DNA of 64,000 bases, taken from assembly GCF_000312545.1 (NCBI RefSeq), contig NZ_HE997542.1, positions 208,739 through 272,738 of the forward strand. The letters run 5' to 3'. The position numbers and the translations under genes were made by a program. Of the stretch, positions 9,214 through 19,858 are shown piece after piece. The notes under the pieces were generated by a model, which saw only the letters and a program-made list of their open reading frames with translations, made no database searches and had not been told where the DNA came from. This stretch comes from Bartonella senegalensis OS02 (GTDB lineage: Bacteria; Pseudomonadota; Alphaproteobacteria; Rhizobiales; Rhizobiaceae). The first letter of the stretch is position 1, and each line of letters starts with the position of its first letter.

Positions 9214-10099
9214 TCATAAAAGCCATCTTGCTTATCGAAAGTGAGTGGAACATACGGTTGACTTTTGATTTGGTCAACACCTTTTGAAAAAAAAATATTT
9301 TTTGTTTTCGTTATCAATATTTTTTTGCTTTTCTTCTCTCCTTATAGTTGTATAAAAATTATTTTCTCTTTTAGAAAAAGGATAAAAGTAATAATTTGAA
9401 ACATAAAATTCTTCATAGCTTCTAAAATGTGAAACAATGAACATTTTGAAATTATAAGGGAATTGGAAGAGATAGAAGTACGGTAAATCAGGCTAAATAA
9501 AGTAAATAAAAAACAACGATTTCCATTGTTATTTAGTGTATCTGTTAGAGAAGAAAAAGAAACATCTTATCAGAAATTAGAGATGTTGTTTTCTTCTCAT
9601 GAGGTGTCTTTATCTTATAGTTTTCACATCTTTAGAGCTGCAATGAGCCGCTTGTATAACACTTTCATAGGCTTGTGGTATATTTTCTCTCATTTCTTAA
9701 AGTGGTTAGAACTTCGGTAATGTACGATCTTTGTACACCAAAAAAAGTCTATATTATGCGATCTGAATCAGAGACATAATAATGAGTTGAAGCAATCTTT
9801 AGAAATATTTCTCATGAACATAAAACAGGCTATCTTCAATCAATAAATCAAATATAGATATTTTTATTTAAAAATAAAATAGAAAAAAATAATATATAAA
9901 CTGATTATAAAAATAAATTTAATTATTATTCATAATAAAATATATTATAAATAACTTATGATATTAATTATAATAAAAAATTAAATATAATAATATTAAT
10001 TTAAATTATAAAATCAAAAAAATATATTTTTACTTTATATTGATTTAAATTAATATTTTTTATTCTCTAATTTTTTGATTCTTTTGAATGGAATAGTTA
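9214..10099. other. Long AT-rich gap upstream of lexA
   Basis: About 890 bases with almost pure A/T from 9840 to 10080. It contains a 30-base exact inverted copy of an internal rimO segment (9650-9679) and the spaced repeat GTAC-N7-GTAC at 9722-9736. A 64-codon plus frame (9526-9720) runs across the rimO-like copy on the antisense strand and is not a credible gene. Confidence 0.5.
9650..9679 (-). repeat. 30-base inverted copy of rimO internal sequence
   Basis: Read on the minus strand this segment is identical over 30 bases to 11602-11631 inside rimO (codons for PQAYESVIQ). Similarity continues weakly for about seven more bases (five match) and then stops. The surrounding DNA is otherwise unrelated to rimO. 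Confidence 0.85.
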
Positions 10100-10812
10100 A
10101 TGCTGACTCGTCAACAATATGAGCTCCTTTTGTTCATTAACAATCATATGAAAGAAACAGGCGTTCCCCCCTCCTTTGATGAAATGAAAATTGCATTAGA
10201 ACTTACTTCAAAATCTGGCATTCATAGATTGATTACAGCCTTAGAAGAAAGGGGCTTTATACGCCGTTTGCGAAACCGTGCTCGTGCCGTGGAAGTTGTG
10301 CGACTTCCCGAAAAAATAACATTTAACCTTTCTTCAGCACGTAAAATTTCCCCTAGTGTAATAGAGAATCATAAAAAAAAATATCAAATGATTCCGATAA
10401 TCTTGATAATTTGAATTTAAAAGATAAAAAAAACAGCATTATTCCCGTTATGGGCCGCATTGCTGCTGCTGTACCGATTTCCGCTATACAGCAACAGATA
10501 AAGACCCTTTCTTTGCCACAAGATATGATGAGCTTTGGTGAACATTATGCCCTAGAGGTCAAAGATGATTCTATGATTGAGGCTGGGATTCTAGATAAAG
10601 ATATGATCATTGTTAGACGTCAAAATACAGCAACACCAGGCGAAATTATTGTTGCACTCATCGATAATGAAGAAGCAACCATCAAACGTTATTGGCGTAA
10701 AGGGATCTCTATTACATTGGAAGCTGCAAATCCACACTATGAAACACGCATCTACAGACCTGAGCGTGTACAGATACAAGGTAAGCTTATTGGACTTATT
10801 CGCAAATATTAA
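10100..10812 (+). pseudogene. lexA: LexA repressor gene with a poly-A frameshift
   Basis: LexA represses the SOS regulon and is inactivated by RecA-stimulated self-cleavage. The first frame (10100-10414) encodes the complete DNA-binding winged helix ([19 protein letters not shown].. to [12 protein letters not shown]). The second frame (10411-10812) encodes the S24 peptidase domain, including the catalytic Ser in DDSMIEAG and Lys in EEATIKRY, through [11 protein letters not shown]. One extra base in the run of nine A at 10373-10381 would join them into about 237 residues, the usual length. Two further oddities sit in the cleavage half: the scissile A-G of relatives reads A-A ([13 protein letters not shown]), and GDSM reads DDSM. 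The frames overlap as TTGA, so reinitiation is conceivable. Confidence 0.85.
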
Positions 10813-11308
10813 AAACAAAAAAATTGCTAAACCGCCTTGTTCTGTTCAATGAATAGTCTTTAAGTGCTTTTTATTGTGTTCTTTGCAAAGACACATTATA
10901 TTGATTTAATTTATAAGAATAATTCATTGTTTTGCATATTGAATTAAGAAACCTGAATATTTCCATCCCCCAATATTGCTAACAGCCCTTGGTCCTTGAG
11001 ATAGTTCATAAGAGGCCTTTTTAGTCCTTTCTTAATAGTTTTCTACCCACAGACTAATCCTGCTTTTGACATGCAAGCAAATAGTTTTGGTTGATTTAAC
11101 ATAAAACAGGTTCGGAATGAGAGAATTTTAGAATAATATGATGGTGCTGGCTTGTAGATTGATAAATTTCTATAGAAAAAGCAAATAACTTACAATAATA
11201 AGCTGTATTGTGTATGTATAAAAACCAAGAGAATTTTTATTCTTAATCAATTAAAAGTAACAAATAAAATTCAATCGTTATACAATATCATAATTTGCAG
11301 GGATTATC
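10813..11308. other. Intergenic gap between lexA and rimO
   Basis: About 500 bases with no credible frame. The right end carries the rimO ribosome site (CAGGGATT). I see no other element. Confidence 0.4.
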
Positions 11309-12622
11309 ATGGCAGCACCTCGTATTAGTTTTGTTTCTCTTGGATGCCCCAAAGCACTTGTAGATTCGGAGCGAATTATTACGAGTCTTCGATCTGAAGG
11401 TTATGAAATTTCACGCAAACATCAAGGTGCTGATCTTGTTATTGTGAATACTTGTGGTTTTCTTGATTCTGCTCGAAATGAATCCCTCGCCAATATTGAT
11501 GAAGCCCTTAAAAAAAATGGAAAAGTCATTGTAACTGGTTGTCTTGGTGCTGATCCCGATGTTATTCGCCAAGCATATCCTAATGTCTTGGCCATTACAG
11601 GACCACAAGCCTATGAAAGTGTTATACAAGCAGTTCATACAGCAATTCCTCCTGTTCATGATCCTTTTGTAGATTTAGTTCCCCCTCAAGGGATTCGCTT
11701 GACACCTCGCCATTATGCTTATTTAAAAATTTCTGAAGGGTGCTCTAATCGATGTAGCTTTTGTATTATCCCTACCCTGCGCGGTAATCTTATGTCACGC
11801 CCTATCAATGATGTTCTTCGTGAGGCTGAAAAACTTGTACAAGCAGGTGTAAAAGAGCTTTTAGTTATTTCACAAGATACAAGTGCTTACGGTATTGATC
11901 TGAAATATTTGGAAACTCCTTGGAAAGACCGCACAGTAAAAACAAAGTTTTTCGATCTTTGTCGCGAATTAGGCAATATGGGCATTTGGATACGCATGCA
12001 TTATGTCTATCCGTATCCTCATGTTGATGATGTCATTGAATTTATGGCAGAAAGGAAAATTCTTCCTTATCTAGATATTCCTTTTCAGCACGCATCACCA
12101 ACTGTTCTACGCAACATGAAACGTCCTGCTCTTGTAAAAAAAATAAATCGTAGAATTGAGAAATGGCGAATAATTTGTCCAGATCTCACTTTGCGATCTA
12201 CATTTATTGTTGGTTTTCCTGGCGAAACTGATGAAGATTTTAATATGCTTCTTGAATGGTTAGACGAAATCAAAATTGAACGTGCCGGCTGCTTTAAATA
12301 TGAACAAGTAAAAGGTGCTGTTGCAAATGATTTGAGATTAGAAAGCATTCCTGAAGAAGTAAAGGAAAATCGCTGGCATCGCTTTATGGCAAAACAACAA
12401 AAAATTTCTACTCATCTTTTAAAGAAAAAAGTTGGCAAAAGACTTCGAGTTCTTATCGATGAAAGTCAAGGAAAAATAGCGAAAGGCCGTAGTCAATATG
12501 ATGCTCCAGAAATAGATGGCATTGTACATATATCGTCACGACGCCCCTTACGTGTTGGTGAATTTGTCACTGTAAAAATTGAACGATCAGATGCCTATGA
12601 TCTCTATGGCATCGCAGTCTGA
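11309..12622 (+). CDS. rimO: Ribosomal protein S12 methylthiotransferase RimO
   Basis: This radical-SAM enzyme adds a methylthio group to an aspartate of ribosomal protein S12. The 437-residue protein shows the N-terminal UPF0004 domain ([27 protein letters not shown] with its three cysteines), the radical SAM triad CSNRCSFC (about residues 145-152) and a C-terminal TRAM domain ([10 protein letters not shown] to the end). RimO rather than MiaB is indicated by CPKALVDSE and the SAYGIDLKY insert. A short exact inverted copy of codons around residue 100 lies 2 kb upstream. Confidence 0.95.
   Translation: MAAPRISFVSLGCPKALVDSERIITSLRSEGYEISRKHQGADLVIVNTCGFLDSARNESLANIDEALKKNGKVIVTGCLGADPDVIRQAYPNVLAITGPQAYESVIQAVHTAIPPVHDPFVDLVPPQGIRLTPRHYAYLKISEGCSNRCSFCIIPTLRGNLMSRPINDVLREAEKLVQAGVKELLVISQDTSAYGIDLKYLETPWKDRTVKTKFFDLCRELGNMGIWIRMHYVYPYPHVDDVIEFMAERKILPYLDIPFQHASPTVLRNMKRPALVKKINRRIEKWRIICPDLTLRSTFIVGFPGETDEDFNMLLEWLDEIKIERAGCFKYEQVKGAVANDLRLESIPEEVKENRWHRFMAKQQKISTHLLKKKVGKRLRVLIDESQGKIAKGRSQYDAPEIDGIVHISSRRPLRVGEFVTVKIERSDAYDLYGIAV
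11602..11631 (+). repeat. rimO partner of the 30-base inverted repeat
   Basis: This is the coding copy of the segment found inverted at 9650-9679. It is normal coding sequence within rimO, so rimO is the presumed source. Confidence 0.85.
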
Positions 12623-12720
12623 AATTATAAAGCCCTTGCTTAGATTTATTTTTATGAAGATCAAAGCCGATATGATTTTACCGTGTGTATATCGTTATAA
12701 CTGCCATTTACGTGAAATCT

Positions 12721-13569
12721 TTAGAATAAATTTTTAAAATCAAAAAATTTTTTATCAAGCAAATGGCTCGGACGCACATTTGTTAAAGCGCGAATCATAG
12801 TATCTTTACGTCCTGGCATTTTTTTTTCAATATCTTTTAACATTTCCTTCATTGCATTACGTTGCAAACCATCTTGGCTCCCGCAAAGATTACAAGGAAT
12901 GATAGGAAATTTCATCGCTTGAGAAAATTTTTCCATATCCTCTTCAGCAGCATAAACAAGAGGGCGCAAAACAAAAAGATCTCCTTCATCGTTTCTAAGC
13001 TTTCCTGGCATAGCTGCTAATCGCCCCCCATGAAACAAATTCATAAAAAATGTTTCCAAAACATCATCACGGTGATGCCCCAGCACTAATGCTGAACATC
13101 CCTCTTCACGTGCAATACGGTATAAATTGCCTCGTCGCAATCGAGAACAAAGAGAACAATATGTTTGCGTGTGTGCCAATTTATCTGTCACAACTGAATA
13201 GGTATCTTGATATTCAATACGATGCGGAATTTGATAAGAATTTAAAAAGTTCGGAAGAATATGTTTTGGGAACCCTGGCTGTCCCTGATCAAGATTACAG
13301 GCTAAAATTTCAACAGGCAAAAGACCACGCCACTTCAAATCTAGAAGCAGTGCTAGTAAACCATAAGAGTCTTTTCCACCTGATAAAGCAACAAGCCATT
13401 TTTTTCCTGATGAAAGCATAGAAAAATCATCAAATGCCTGCCGTATATGACGCAAAAGCCGTTTGCGTAATTTATTAAATTCTACAGTTGAAGGAGCAAT
13501 CCGAAATATTGGATGACAATCATCAGCTTCCCTTACTAAAGGATCAGCTCTTTTTACATTCTCTTCCAT
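12721..13569 (-). CDS. ttcA: tRNA 2-thiocytidine(32) biosynthesis protein TtcA
   Basis: This ATP-dependent enzyme thiolates C32 of some tRNAs. The 282-residue protein carries the PP-loop [17 protein letters not shown] (about residues 64-80) and two cysteine pairs, CSLC (about 138-141) and CNLC (about 227-230), which hold the iron-sulfur cluster. [15 protein letters not shown] is also typical. The ATG start [14 protein letters not shown] fits the family. Confidence 0.93.
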   Translation of the reverse strand: MEENVKRADPLVREADDCHPIFRIAPSTVEFNKLRKRLLRHIRQAFDDFSMLSSGKKWLVALSGGKDSYGLLALLLDLKWRGLLPVEILACNLDQGQPGFPKHILPNFLNSYQIPHRIEYQDTYSVVTDKLAHTQTYCSLCSRLRRGNLYRIAREEGCSALVLGHHRDDVLETFFMNLFHGGRLAAMPGKLRNDEGDLFVLRPLVYAAEEDMEKFSQAMKFPIIPCNLCGSQDGLQRNAMKEMLKDIEKKMPGRKDTMIRALTNVRPSHLLDKKFFDFKNLF

Positions 13570-13867
13570 TTCCTGATATTCAACTGAAACATTATTGATA
13601 ACAACACCATATTCTGCACAATAAACAGCTTATTCTGTAAGTACTAGAAAAAACAACAGAGATAAAGCAGTGAAATCTCTATTTATCTGAGCTTAAAATG
13701 AGAAATGCAAAAAAGTGGAACTATAAAAGTCATATTGCTACCAAGATAACAACAAACTTAATATAGCACCACTTACAAAAAAATCACTTATTCACTTCAC
13801 AGTTTATAAAGCAACATAATATTTTTCACTGTGTGAAAAACAGAAAAAAAGACTCAACTGTAAACAT

Positions 13868-14485
13868 TTATCGAGAATAAAATTCAACAACCAAATTAGG
13901 TTCCATTTGCACAGCATAAGGAACGTCTGCAAAAGCAGGAACTCGGGTAAAAGTTGCTTTCATATGATTGTGATCAGCTTCAATATATTCAGGAACATCC
14001 CGTTCAGCCAATTGCACAGATTCCAAAACTAAAACAAGCTGTTTAGATTTTTCACGAACCTCAATAACATCACCTGGCTTACAGAGATATGATTGAATAT
14101 TGGTGCGTCGACCATTTACATTAACATGACCATGATTGATAAATTGGCGAGAAGCAAAAATCGTCGGGACAAATTTTGCACGATAGACGACAGCATCCAA
14201 CCGCGATTCCAAAAGTCCTATAAGATTTTCACCAGTATCACCACGCCGACGAGCAGCTTCTTCATAAGTTTTACGGAATTGTTTTTCTGAAATATCACCG
14301 TAAAACCCTTTTAATTTCTGCTTAGCGCGCAATTGCACACCATAATCAGAAAGTTTCCCTTTACGGCGCTGTCCATGCTGACCTGGACCATAGTCACGGC
14401 GATTAACAGGAGATTTTGGACGCCCCCAAATATTCTCTCCCATACGGCGGTCAATTTTATATTTTGTTGTTTCGCGCTTACTCAT
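13868..14485 (-). CDS. rpsD: 30S ribosomal protein S4
   Basis: The 205-residue protein begins [21 protein letters not shown] and has the S4 RNA-binding domain [20 protein letters not shown] (about residues 93-112) with [12 protein letters not shown]. It is a primary 16S rRNA binding protein of the small subunit and stands alone here. Downstream at 13822-13840 there is a short perfect dyad (TTTTTCAC..GTGAAAAA) without a clear T-run. Confidence 0.97.
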   Translation of the reverse strand: MSKRETTKYKIDRRMGENIWGRPKSPVNRRDYGPGQHGQRRKGKLSDYGVQLRAKQKLKGFYGDISEKQFRKTYEEAARRRGDTGENLIGLLESRLDAVVYRAKFVPTIFASRQFINHGHVNVNGRRTNIQSYLCKPGDVIEVREKSKQLVLVLESVQLAERDVPEYIEADHNHMKATFTRVPAFADVPYAVQMEPNLVVEFYSR

Positions 14486-14667
14486 CGCATTTCCTTTAAA
14501 ATAAAAAACAAGATCTCACGATAAGATCTCAAGGAAACGCGCCCTCCTCTGCCTTCAAAAATAAAGACTGACAGAATATCTCAACACATAACATGCAAAG
14601 TTATCCACGGGACACGTCAATTCATGCCGTTTTCTTGAAAGAAAAAGCTAAAATAACTTTATTAATC

Positions 14668-15480
14668 TCACACCTCAAAGTCAACTCCTTTCGTGATATT
14701 TAAGCTAAATTTTTTTAACAAACGCTTCGTTGAAGCAGTGACATTTTGCGATGTAAATAATGCAAAATCTTTATGCTTTTTTATGGTTTGGTGATGCACT
14801 TTTTTCGGTAATAATGATCTTGTGTGTTTAGCGATAGCATTTGAAGGATCTATCCATTGAACAGGCCATAAAGCTTGTTCACGAAAGAAGTGAATCAAAA
14901 AAGGATAGTGTGTACACGCTAACACAATAATATCAGTGTATTTGCCATTTTTCTCAACAAAGCACGGAAGGATTTCATTACGCAGTTCTTCCAAATCGAC
15001 AGATTTTCCACGTAAATAATTTTCAGCAAATTCAGCAAGTTTGTCACTTCCAACAAGCTGAACATGACACTGATCTGCAAAGGAATTGATTAATTCCTGT
15101 GTATATGTACGTTTAACAGTTCCAGGAGTGGCTAACACTGAAATCAAACCAGATTTTGTTTGCTCTGCGGCCAATTTAATTGCAGGAACTGTTCCTACAA
15201 AAAGAATATGAGGAAATTTTTTTCGTAAATCTTCCATCATAAGTGTAGAAACTGTATTGCAAGCGATTACACATAAGGCAGGATTATAAACTGTTAAAAG
15301 ATTTTTAAAAATCTTTAAAATGCGATTTTTTAGAACATTTTCTTCCCGGTTCCCATAAGGAAATCCAATATCATCAGCAACATAAATAAACTGCTTTTCA
15401 GGGATAAGAGTACGCGCTTCCCTCAAAACCGTTAAACCACCAACGCCACTATCAAAAAAAAGAATAGGCTGTTCATCCAT
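14668..15480 (-). CDS. murI: Glutamate racemase
   Basis: It makes D-glutamate for peptidoglycan. The 270-residue protein has FDSGVGGLTVLRE at the N-terminus, the first catalytic cysteine in VIACNTVST (about residue 75) and the second in ACTHYPFL (about 189). It overlaps the 3' end of the upstream methyltransferase gene by eight bases, indicating a two-gene operon. Confidence 0.94.
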   Translation of the reverse strand: MDEQPILFFDSGVGGLTVLREARTLIPEKQFIYVADDIGFPYGNREENVLKNRILKIFKNLLTVYNPALCVIACNTVSTLMMEDLRKKFPHILFVGTVPAIKLAAEQTKSGLISVLATPGTVKRTYTQELINSFADQCHVQLVGSDKLAEFAENYLRGKSVDLEELRNEILPCFVEKNGKYTDIIVLACTHYPFLIHFFREQALWPVQWIDPSNAIAKHTRSLLPKKVHHQTIKKHKDFALFTSQNVTASTKRLLKKFSLNITKGVDFEV

Positions 15481-16309
15481 CAGTTTTCACACTTATTTTT
15501 AATTTTTGACGATCACGATCTACGGGTGCACCGCTTCCTCGTGGACATTGAGGTGAAAAATGATCCAGTGAAGATATAATCCCCCTTAGCAAGCGAACCT
15601 CAGATTCACTAAAATGGGCACGGGTAAAAACAGAGCGTAGATTCGCAAGCATCACCTCTTTGCGTTCTCGGGGTCTAAAATATCCACGGATATCCAAAGC
15701 ATCTTCTAACTGAGATAAAAAACCATGAAATGTTGCTTTATTCGCTGGCTCCATTTGTGCTGCTCGAAAAGCCGTATCGCTTGCATTCTCTAAACCTGAT
15801 TTCATCCATTCGTAAGACATAAGCAAAACCGCTTGTGCAATATTGAGTGATGCAAAAGCCGGATTTACTGGAAAAGTGATGATTTCATCAACAAGACTGA
15901 TCTCATCATTCTCTAATCCCCACCTCTCTCTTCCAAATAAAATACCCGTTTTATGCCCGAGATTTTCACGCTGACGTAATATACTTGCTGCTTCAACAGC
16001 ACTTTTTACAGTTTTAAAACCACATCTTTCACGTGCTGTTGTGGCAAAAACGTAGTGTAAATCTGCGATCGCATCACGTAATGTATCAAAAATTACGACA
16101 TCGTTGATGACGTGATCTGCTTTACTTGCAGCAGCTTTGGCTTTTTCATTTGGAAATTCTTCTCGAGGTTTAACTAAACGAAGCTTAGAGAGCCCAAAAT
16201 TTGCCATTGCCCTTGCTACCATACCAATATTTTCAGGCAGCTGTGGCTCAACTAAAATAATAATTGGCCCATTTGTTAAATTCTTACGATTCTTATTGGT
16301 TCCAGCCAT
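15473..16309 (-). CDS. trmJ: TrmH/SpoU family RNA 2'-O-methyltransferase (TrmJ-like)
   Basis: The 278-residue protein has the three SPOUT motifs: LVEPQLPENIGMVARAMANF (about residues 20-39), ILFGRERWGLENDE (about 122-135) and FASLNIAQAVLLMSYEW (about 151-167). These form the knotted S-adenosylmethionine site. TrmJ methylates the ribose at position 32 of tRNAs, and the closest match is this group. A C-terminal helical extension follows. The assignment to TrmJ rather than another TrmH member is by motif order. Confidence 0.85.
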   Translation of the reverse strand: MAGTNKNRKNLTNGPIIILVEPQLPENIGMVARAMANFGLSKLRLVKPREEFPNEKAKAAASKADHVINDVVIFDTLRDAIADLHYVFATTARERCGFKTVKSAVEAASILRQRENLGHKTGILFGRERWGLENDEISLVDEIITFPVNPAFASLNIAQAVLLMSYEWMKSGLENASDTAFRAAQMEPANKATFHGFLSQLEDALDIRGYFRPRERKEVMLANLRSVFTRAHFSESEVRLLRGIISSLDHFSPQCPRGSGAPVDRDRQKLKISVKTDG

Positions 16310-16621
16310 TATAATTATAATCCTATTGCCATTTTTTTGAACGTAACTTTCCTAAAATGACATATTTCATGCAATAACCTTAAAAAAAACAACTTTCAAT
16401 CAATGTTACCTTTTCACTCAGAAAGTGTGAATTTAAAGGGATTAATAATAAATTGTAAAAGTAAAAAATGAATTTTGCTGCTTAAATTCAGATCTGCTTA
16501 AATTCAGATTAAGTGATCTCATAACATTTTTTGTACCAATATTGCTTTGTTTAACATGTTATAAGGATTACAATCATCATTTAAGTTGCATTATGAAATT
16601 AGACCTTCTAAATTAAAGAAT
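16310..16621. other. Divergent promoter region, trmJ/sfsA
   Basis: About 310 AT-rich bases between divergent genes. A tandem repeat of 12-13 bases (CTTAAATTCAGAT twice, about 16482-16510) is visible. No frame of note. Confidence 0.4.
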
Positions 16622-17332
16622 ATGCTCTTTATTCCTAAACTTTTTCCCGCAAAACTTATTTGTCGTTATAAACGTTTTCTCGCTGATGTTAAACAAGAAG
16701 ATCAGCACATCTTCACCGTATCGGTTCCTAATACAGGATCGATGCTTGGATTAACAACCCCCAATTCCAATATTTGGCTTTCATATCACAACAATTCCCA
16801 ACGAAAATACGCATATCAATTGGAAATTATTGAGGCAAATAATACCTTGGTTGGAATCAATACAACTTTACCCAACAAACTTGCGTTGGAAGCAATTGAA
16901 AATGATTTACTACCAGAATTAAACGGATACAAAACAATCTTGAAAGAACAACGTTATGGTCTACAATCACGCATTGATTTTCTTCTGCGTGATGACATCC
17001 TACCTGACTGTTATCTAGAAATTAAAAATGTTCATTTTATCCGCCAAAAGGGGCTTGCAGAATTTCCTGATACTGAAACAAAACGGGGCACACGTCATCT
17101 CGAAGAGCTGATAAAAATCGTGCAACAGGGAAAACGAGCCGTTATGCTTTATGTGATTCAACGGGAGGATTGCTCAGCTTTTACAATTTGTCGTGATCTT
17201 GATCCAGTTTATGGACGTAAATTTGATTTAGCATTAGAATCAGGAGTAGAATTTTATGCAATAAAATGTCAGGTAAGCGTAGAAGGTATTTTTCCAATTC
17301 AGCGCGTGAAAATAGAAAACAGAGATGGTTGA
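16622..17332 (+). CDS. sfsA: Sugar fermentation stimulation protein SfsA
   Basis: SfsA proteins are a widespread family with a nucleic-acid-binding OB-like N-terminus and a nuclease-like fold; their role is poorly defined. Landmarks are KRFLADV, PNTGSMLGL (about residues 37-45), SRIDFLL, CYLEIKNVHF and FPDTETKRGTRHLEEL. I chose the ATG at MLFIPKLFPAKL, where the family begins, over an in-frame TTG 12 codons earlier. The stop overlaps the map start by eight bases. Confidence 0.9.
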   Translation: MLFIPKLFPAKLICRYKRFLADVKQEDQHIFTVSVPNTGSMLGLTTPNSNIWLSYHNNSQRKYAYQLEIIEANNTLVGINTTLPNKLALEAIENDLLPELNGYKTILKEQRYGLQSRIDFLLRDDILPDCYLEIKNVHFIRQKGLAEFPDTETKRGTRHLEELIKIVQQGKRAVMLYVIQREDCSAFTICRDLDPVYGRKFDLALESGVEFYAIKCQVSVEGIFPIQRVKIENRDG

Positions 17333-18155
17333 TTATATTGAATATCATAAAATACCCTTAAAATTTAATGGGAAAATCCGCATTTTTGATGACTATGCTT
17401 TTGATAAAATGCGGAAAGTTGGCTGTATTGCTGCGGAATGTCTCGATGCACTTACGGATATTATTAAGCCTGGCGTCACTACGCAAGAGATTGATGATTT
17501 TGTATTTACTTTTGGTGCTGAGCGAGGAGCTCTTCCTGCTGATTTAAATTATCATGGATATGGACACTCATGTTGTACATCCATCAATCATGTTGTTTGT
17601 CATGGTATCCCTAATAAAAGACCCTTACAAGAAGGCGATATTGTGAATGTTGATGTAACTTTTATTCTGGATGGTTGGCATGGCGATTCAAGCCGCATGT
17701 ATCCTGTTGGGAAAATCAGACGTGCTGCAGAGCGCTTGCTCAAAATAACCTATGAAAGTCTCATGAAAGGAATTGCTGCAGTTAAACCTGGAGCAACCAC
17801 AGGTGATATTGGTGCAGCAATACAACGTTATGCAGAGTCTGAACGATGCTCAATTGTGAGAGACTTTTGTGGACATGGAATCGGTCAGCTTTTTCACGAT
17901 GCACCGAATATCCTGCATTATGGAAATCCTGGAGAGGGAATAGAACTCAAACAAGGTATGATGTTTACAATTGAACCAATGATTAATCTTGGGAAACCGC
18001 AAGTTAAGATTTTATCTGATGGTTGGACTGCCGTTACACGTGATAGGTCCCTTACTGCACAGTATGAACATACAATTGGTGTAACAAACGAAGGGTGCGA
18101 AATATTTACACAATCTCCTAAAAATATTTTTTATATTCCAAATTTACATGTTTAA
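17325..18155 (+). CDS. map: Methionine aminopeptidase, type I
   Basis: It removes the initiator methionine from new proteins. The 276-residue protein has the five metal ligands in the expected places: D in [11 protein letters not shown] in WHGDSS, H in [11 protein letters not shown] in FTIEPMI and E in [26 protein letters not shown] is also characteristic. It overlaps sfsA and is 17 bases from radC. Confidence 0.95.
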   Translation: MVDYIEYHKIPLKFNGKIRIFDDYAFDKMRKVGCIAAECLDALTDIIKPGVTTQEIDDFVFTFGAERGALPADLNYHGYGHSCCTSINHVVCHGIPNKRPLQEGDIVNVDVTFILDGWHGDSSRMYPVGKIRRAAERLLKITYESLMKGIAAVKPGATTGDIGAAIQRYAESERCSIVRDFCGHGIGQLFHDAPNILHYGNPGEGIELKQGMMFTIEPMINLGKPQVKILSDGWTAVTRDRSLTAQYEHTIGVTNEGCEIFTQSPKNIFYIPNLHV

Positions 18156-18172
18156 ATAAATATAGAAATGCC

Positions 18173-18967
18173 ATGGCTAAAAAATTAAGTAAAAAGGGAG
18201 ACAGTCAAAGTAATGATTTTGCATTAACCTCAAGTGCCCCAGGTGATCCGACACCAGAAATAAAAAGCGCGAAATTTCAGAAAAGTTCACAGCCTCATAA
18301 GCATTATCAGGGACATCGTGAACGTCTTCGTAAACGTTATTTAAAGTCAAAAGGAAATGCAATTGAAGATTATGAATATCTTGAACTACTGCTTTTTCGC
18401 ACGATACCTCGCGCTAATACAAAACCAATAGCGAAGAGCTTAATAGCACATTTTGGCTCATTAGCCGATGTATTAGGTGCTGATATTCATAGGCTTCAAG
18501 AGGTTCAAGGATGTGGTCCAGCGACTGCAATAGATTTAAAAATTATTTCAGATGTTGCAGGACGTCTTATTCGCGCGCAATTATTTAAACGTGATATTTT
18601 TTCATCATGGGATCAAGTATTAGCTTATTGTAAAGCTGTCATGGCACACGAAACACGAGAACAATTTCGTGTGTTATTTCTTGATAAGAAAAATGGTTTG
18701 CTTGCTGATGAAGTACAACAAACTGGAACAATCGATCATACACCAGTCTATCCCCGTGAAGTAATTTCCCGAGCTTTGCAATTGTCTGCATCTGGACTGA
18801 TTTTGGTTCACAATCACCCCTCCGGTGATGCAACACCTTCTAAAGCGGATATAACAACAACGTATAGATTAAAAGATGCAGCAAATGCATTAGGAATCAC
18901 TGTTCATGACCACCTTATTATAGCACGCAATAATTATACGAGCTTTAAAGAATTAAAGTTGATATAA
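18173..18967 (+). CDS. radC: RadC family JAB-domain protein
   Basis: The 264-residue protein has a disordered, lysine-rich start, a UPF0758 N-terminal region with a helix-hairpin-helix ([14 protein letters not shown]), then the JAB/MPN domain with its zinc motif [15 protein letters not shown] (about residues 213-227). RadC was once thought to act in DNA repair, but its role is unclear. It is the third gene of the sfsA-map-radC run. Confidence 0.9.
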   Translation: MAKKLSKKGDSQSNDFALTSSAPGDPTPEIKSAKFQKSSQPHKHYQGHRERLRKRYLKSKGNAIEDYEYLELLLFRTIPRANTKPIAKSLIAHFGSLADVLGADIHRLQEVQGCGPATAIDLKIISDVAGRLIRAQLFKRDIFSSWDQVLAYCKAVMAHETREQFRVLFLDKKNGLLADEVQQTGTIDHTPVYPREVISRALQLSASGLILVHNHPSGDATPSKADITTTYRLKDAANALGITVHDHLIIARNNYTSFKELKLI

Positions 18968-19009
18968 ACTCTTTGGATAAAAAAATTCATAAAAATTTCT
19001 CATCATAAA

Positions 19010-19222
19010 TCAATTTTCTAAATCAATATCCAATATAGCCATTGAGAAATTATAGGACAATTCATTTTCATCTTCATCTCGATAGATAACACCTAAAAAT
19101 TCATCCCCGATATAAACCTCACAAGAATCACCCTTTTTAGGCCGAGCTCTCACCTGCAATGCTGAATTTTGGAATGTGTTTTTTAAATAACTGTCAAGTT
19201 TTTTTATTTCATCAGCATTCAC
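19010..19222 (-). CDS. DUF3126 family protein
   Basis: The 70-residue protein, MNADEIKKLDSYLKNTF..., with ..VRARPKKGDSCEVYIGDEFLG and a DEDENELSYNF tail, matches the small alphaproteobacterial DUF3126 family of unknown function. A good AGGAG site precedes the ATG. It converges on radC. Confidence 0.85.
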   Translation of the reverse strand: MNADEIKKLDSYLKNTFQNSALQVRARPKKGDSCEVYIGDEFLGVIYRDEDENELSYNFSMAILDIDLEN

Positions 19223-19858
19223 TTTACTCTCCTGTTTTTTTAGATGATTAATTTAATTCTTTATCAGCAAATAAGATACTCCTAAGATTCTGTAAAGAGG
19301 GTAAAAAAAATCAGTCTTAGTCTTTGATTTGCCTTCTCTTCAAAATAAAGTTATTTGCGTTTTTTGCTGAATGTCCTTTATTAAAAGAGCTCATCATTGT
19401 TAAATATACTCATATAGATTACAAAAATAAAAAAATGGCTAGAGAAAAGCATAAACTTTGAATAATTTTACTTTATCCCCAATTTCAGTATCTGCGTTTA
19501 CAAGCATATTTAGGCAAAACATCGGTCAATGAGTGTAATTTTTGCTCTTTTTAAACAAAAGAGAATTTCATTAAACAAAAGCACTCTCCTTTTTACAACT
19601 GTTTTGTTTACCACAAAATCTTGTTACATAATTAAAAAATAATTCCCTTTAACTAATTGCATTAAGGTACTCAATTTAATATATAAAAAAGGAAATTATT
19701 CTTATAAAAAATAACTTTCCAAGAATTTTTACTGCTATTCTCTTCAGTTTTGCATAGAAATATCCCTCGCGCAAAAGCTAAATGCTCTGAACACTATTGT
19801 TATCTCATACAAGATTATACGAATCAGTGATATTAAAGGCTCTAAACTGTGAAGAGTT
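19223..19858. other. Intergenic gap, DUF3126 to alpha/beta hydrolase
   Basis: About 640 bases of AT-rich sequence without a plausible frame. Its left end holds the DUF3126 ribosome site, and the rest contains no recognised element. Confidence 0.4.

Noticed and set aside
9526..9720. 64-codon plus frame across the rimO-like repeat
   Set aside because: Part of it is only the antisense of a rimO fragment; no ribosome site.
9722..9736. GTAC-N7-GTAC as an SOS box
   Set aside because: Differs from GTTC-N7-GTTC in both halves and lies about 360 bases from lexA.
13822..13840. Dyad after rpsD as a terminator
   Set aside because: Perfect arms but AT-only core, three-base loop and no T-run on the minus strand.
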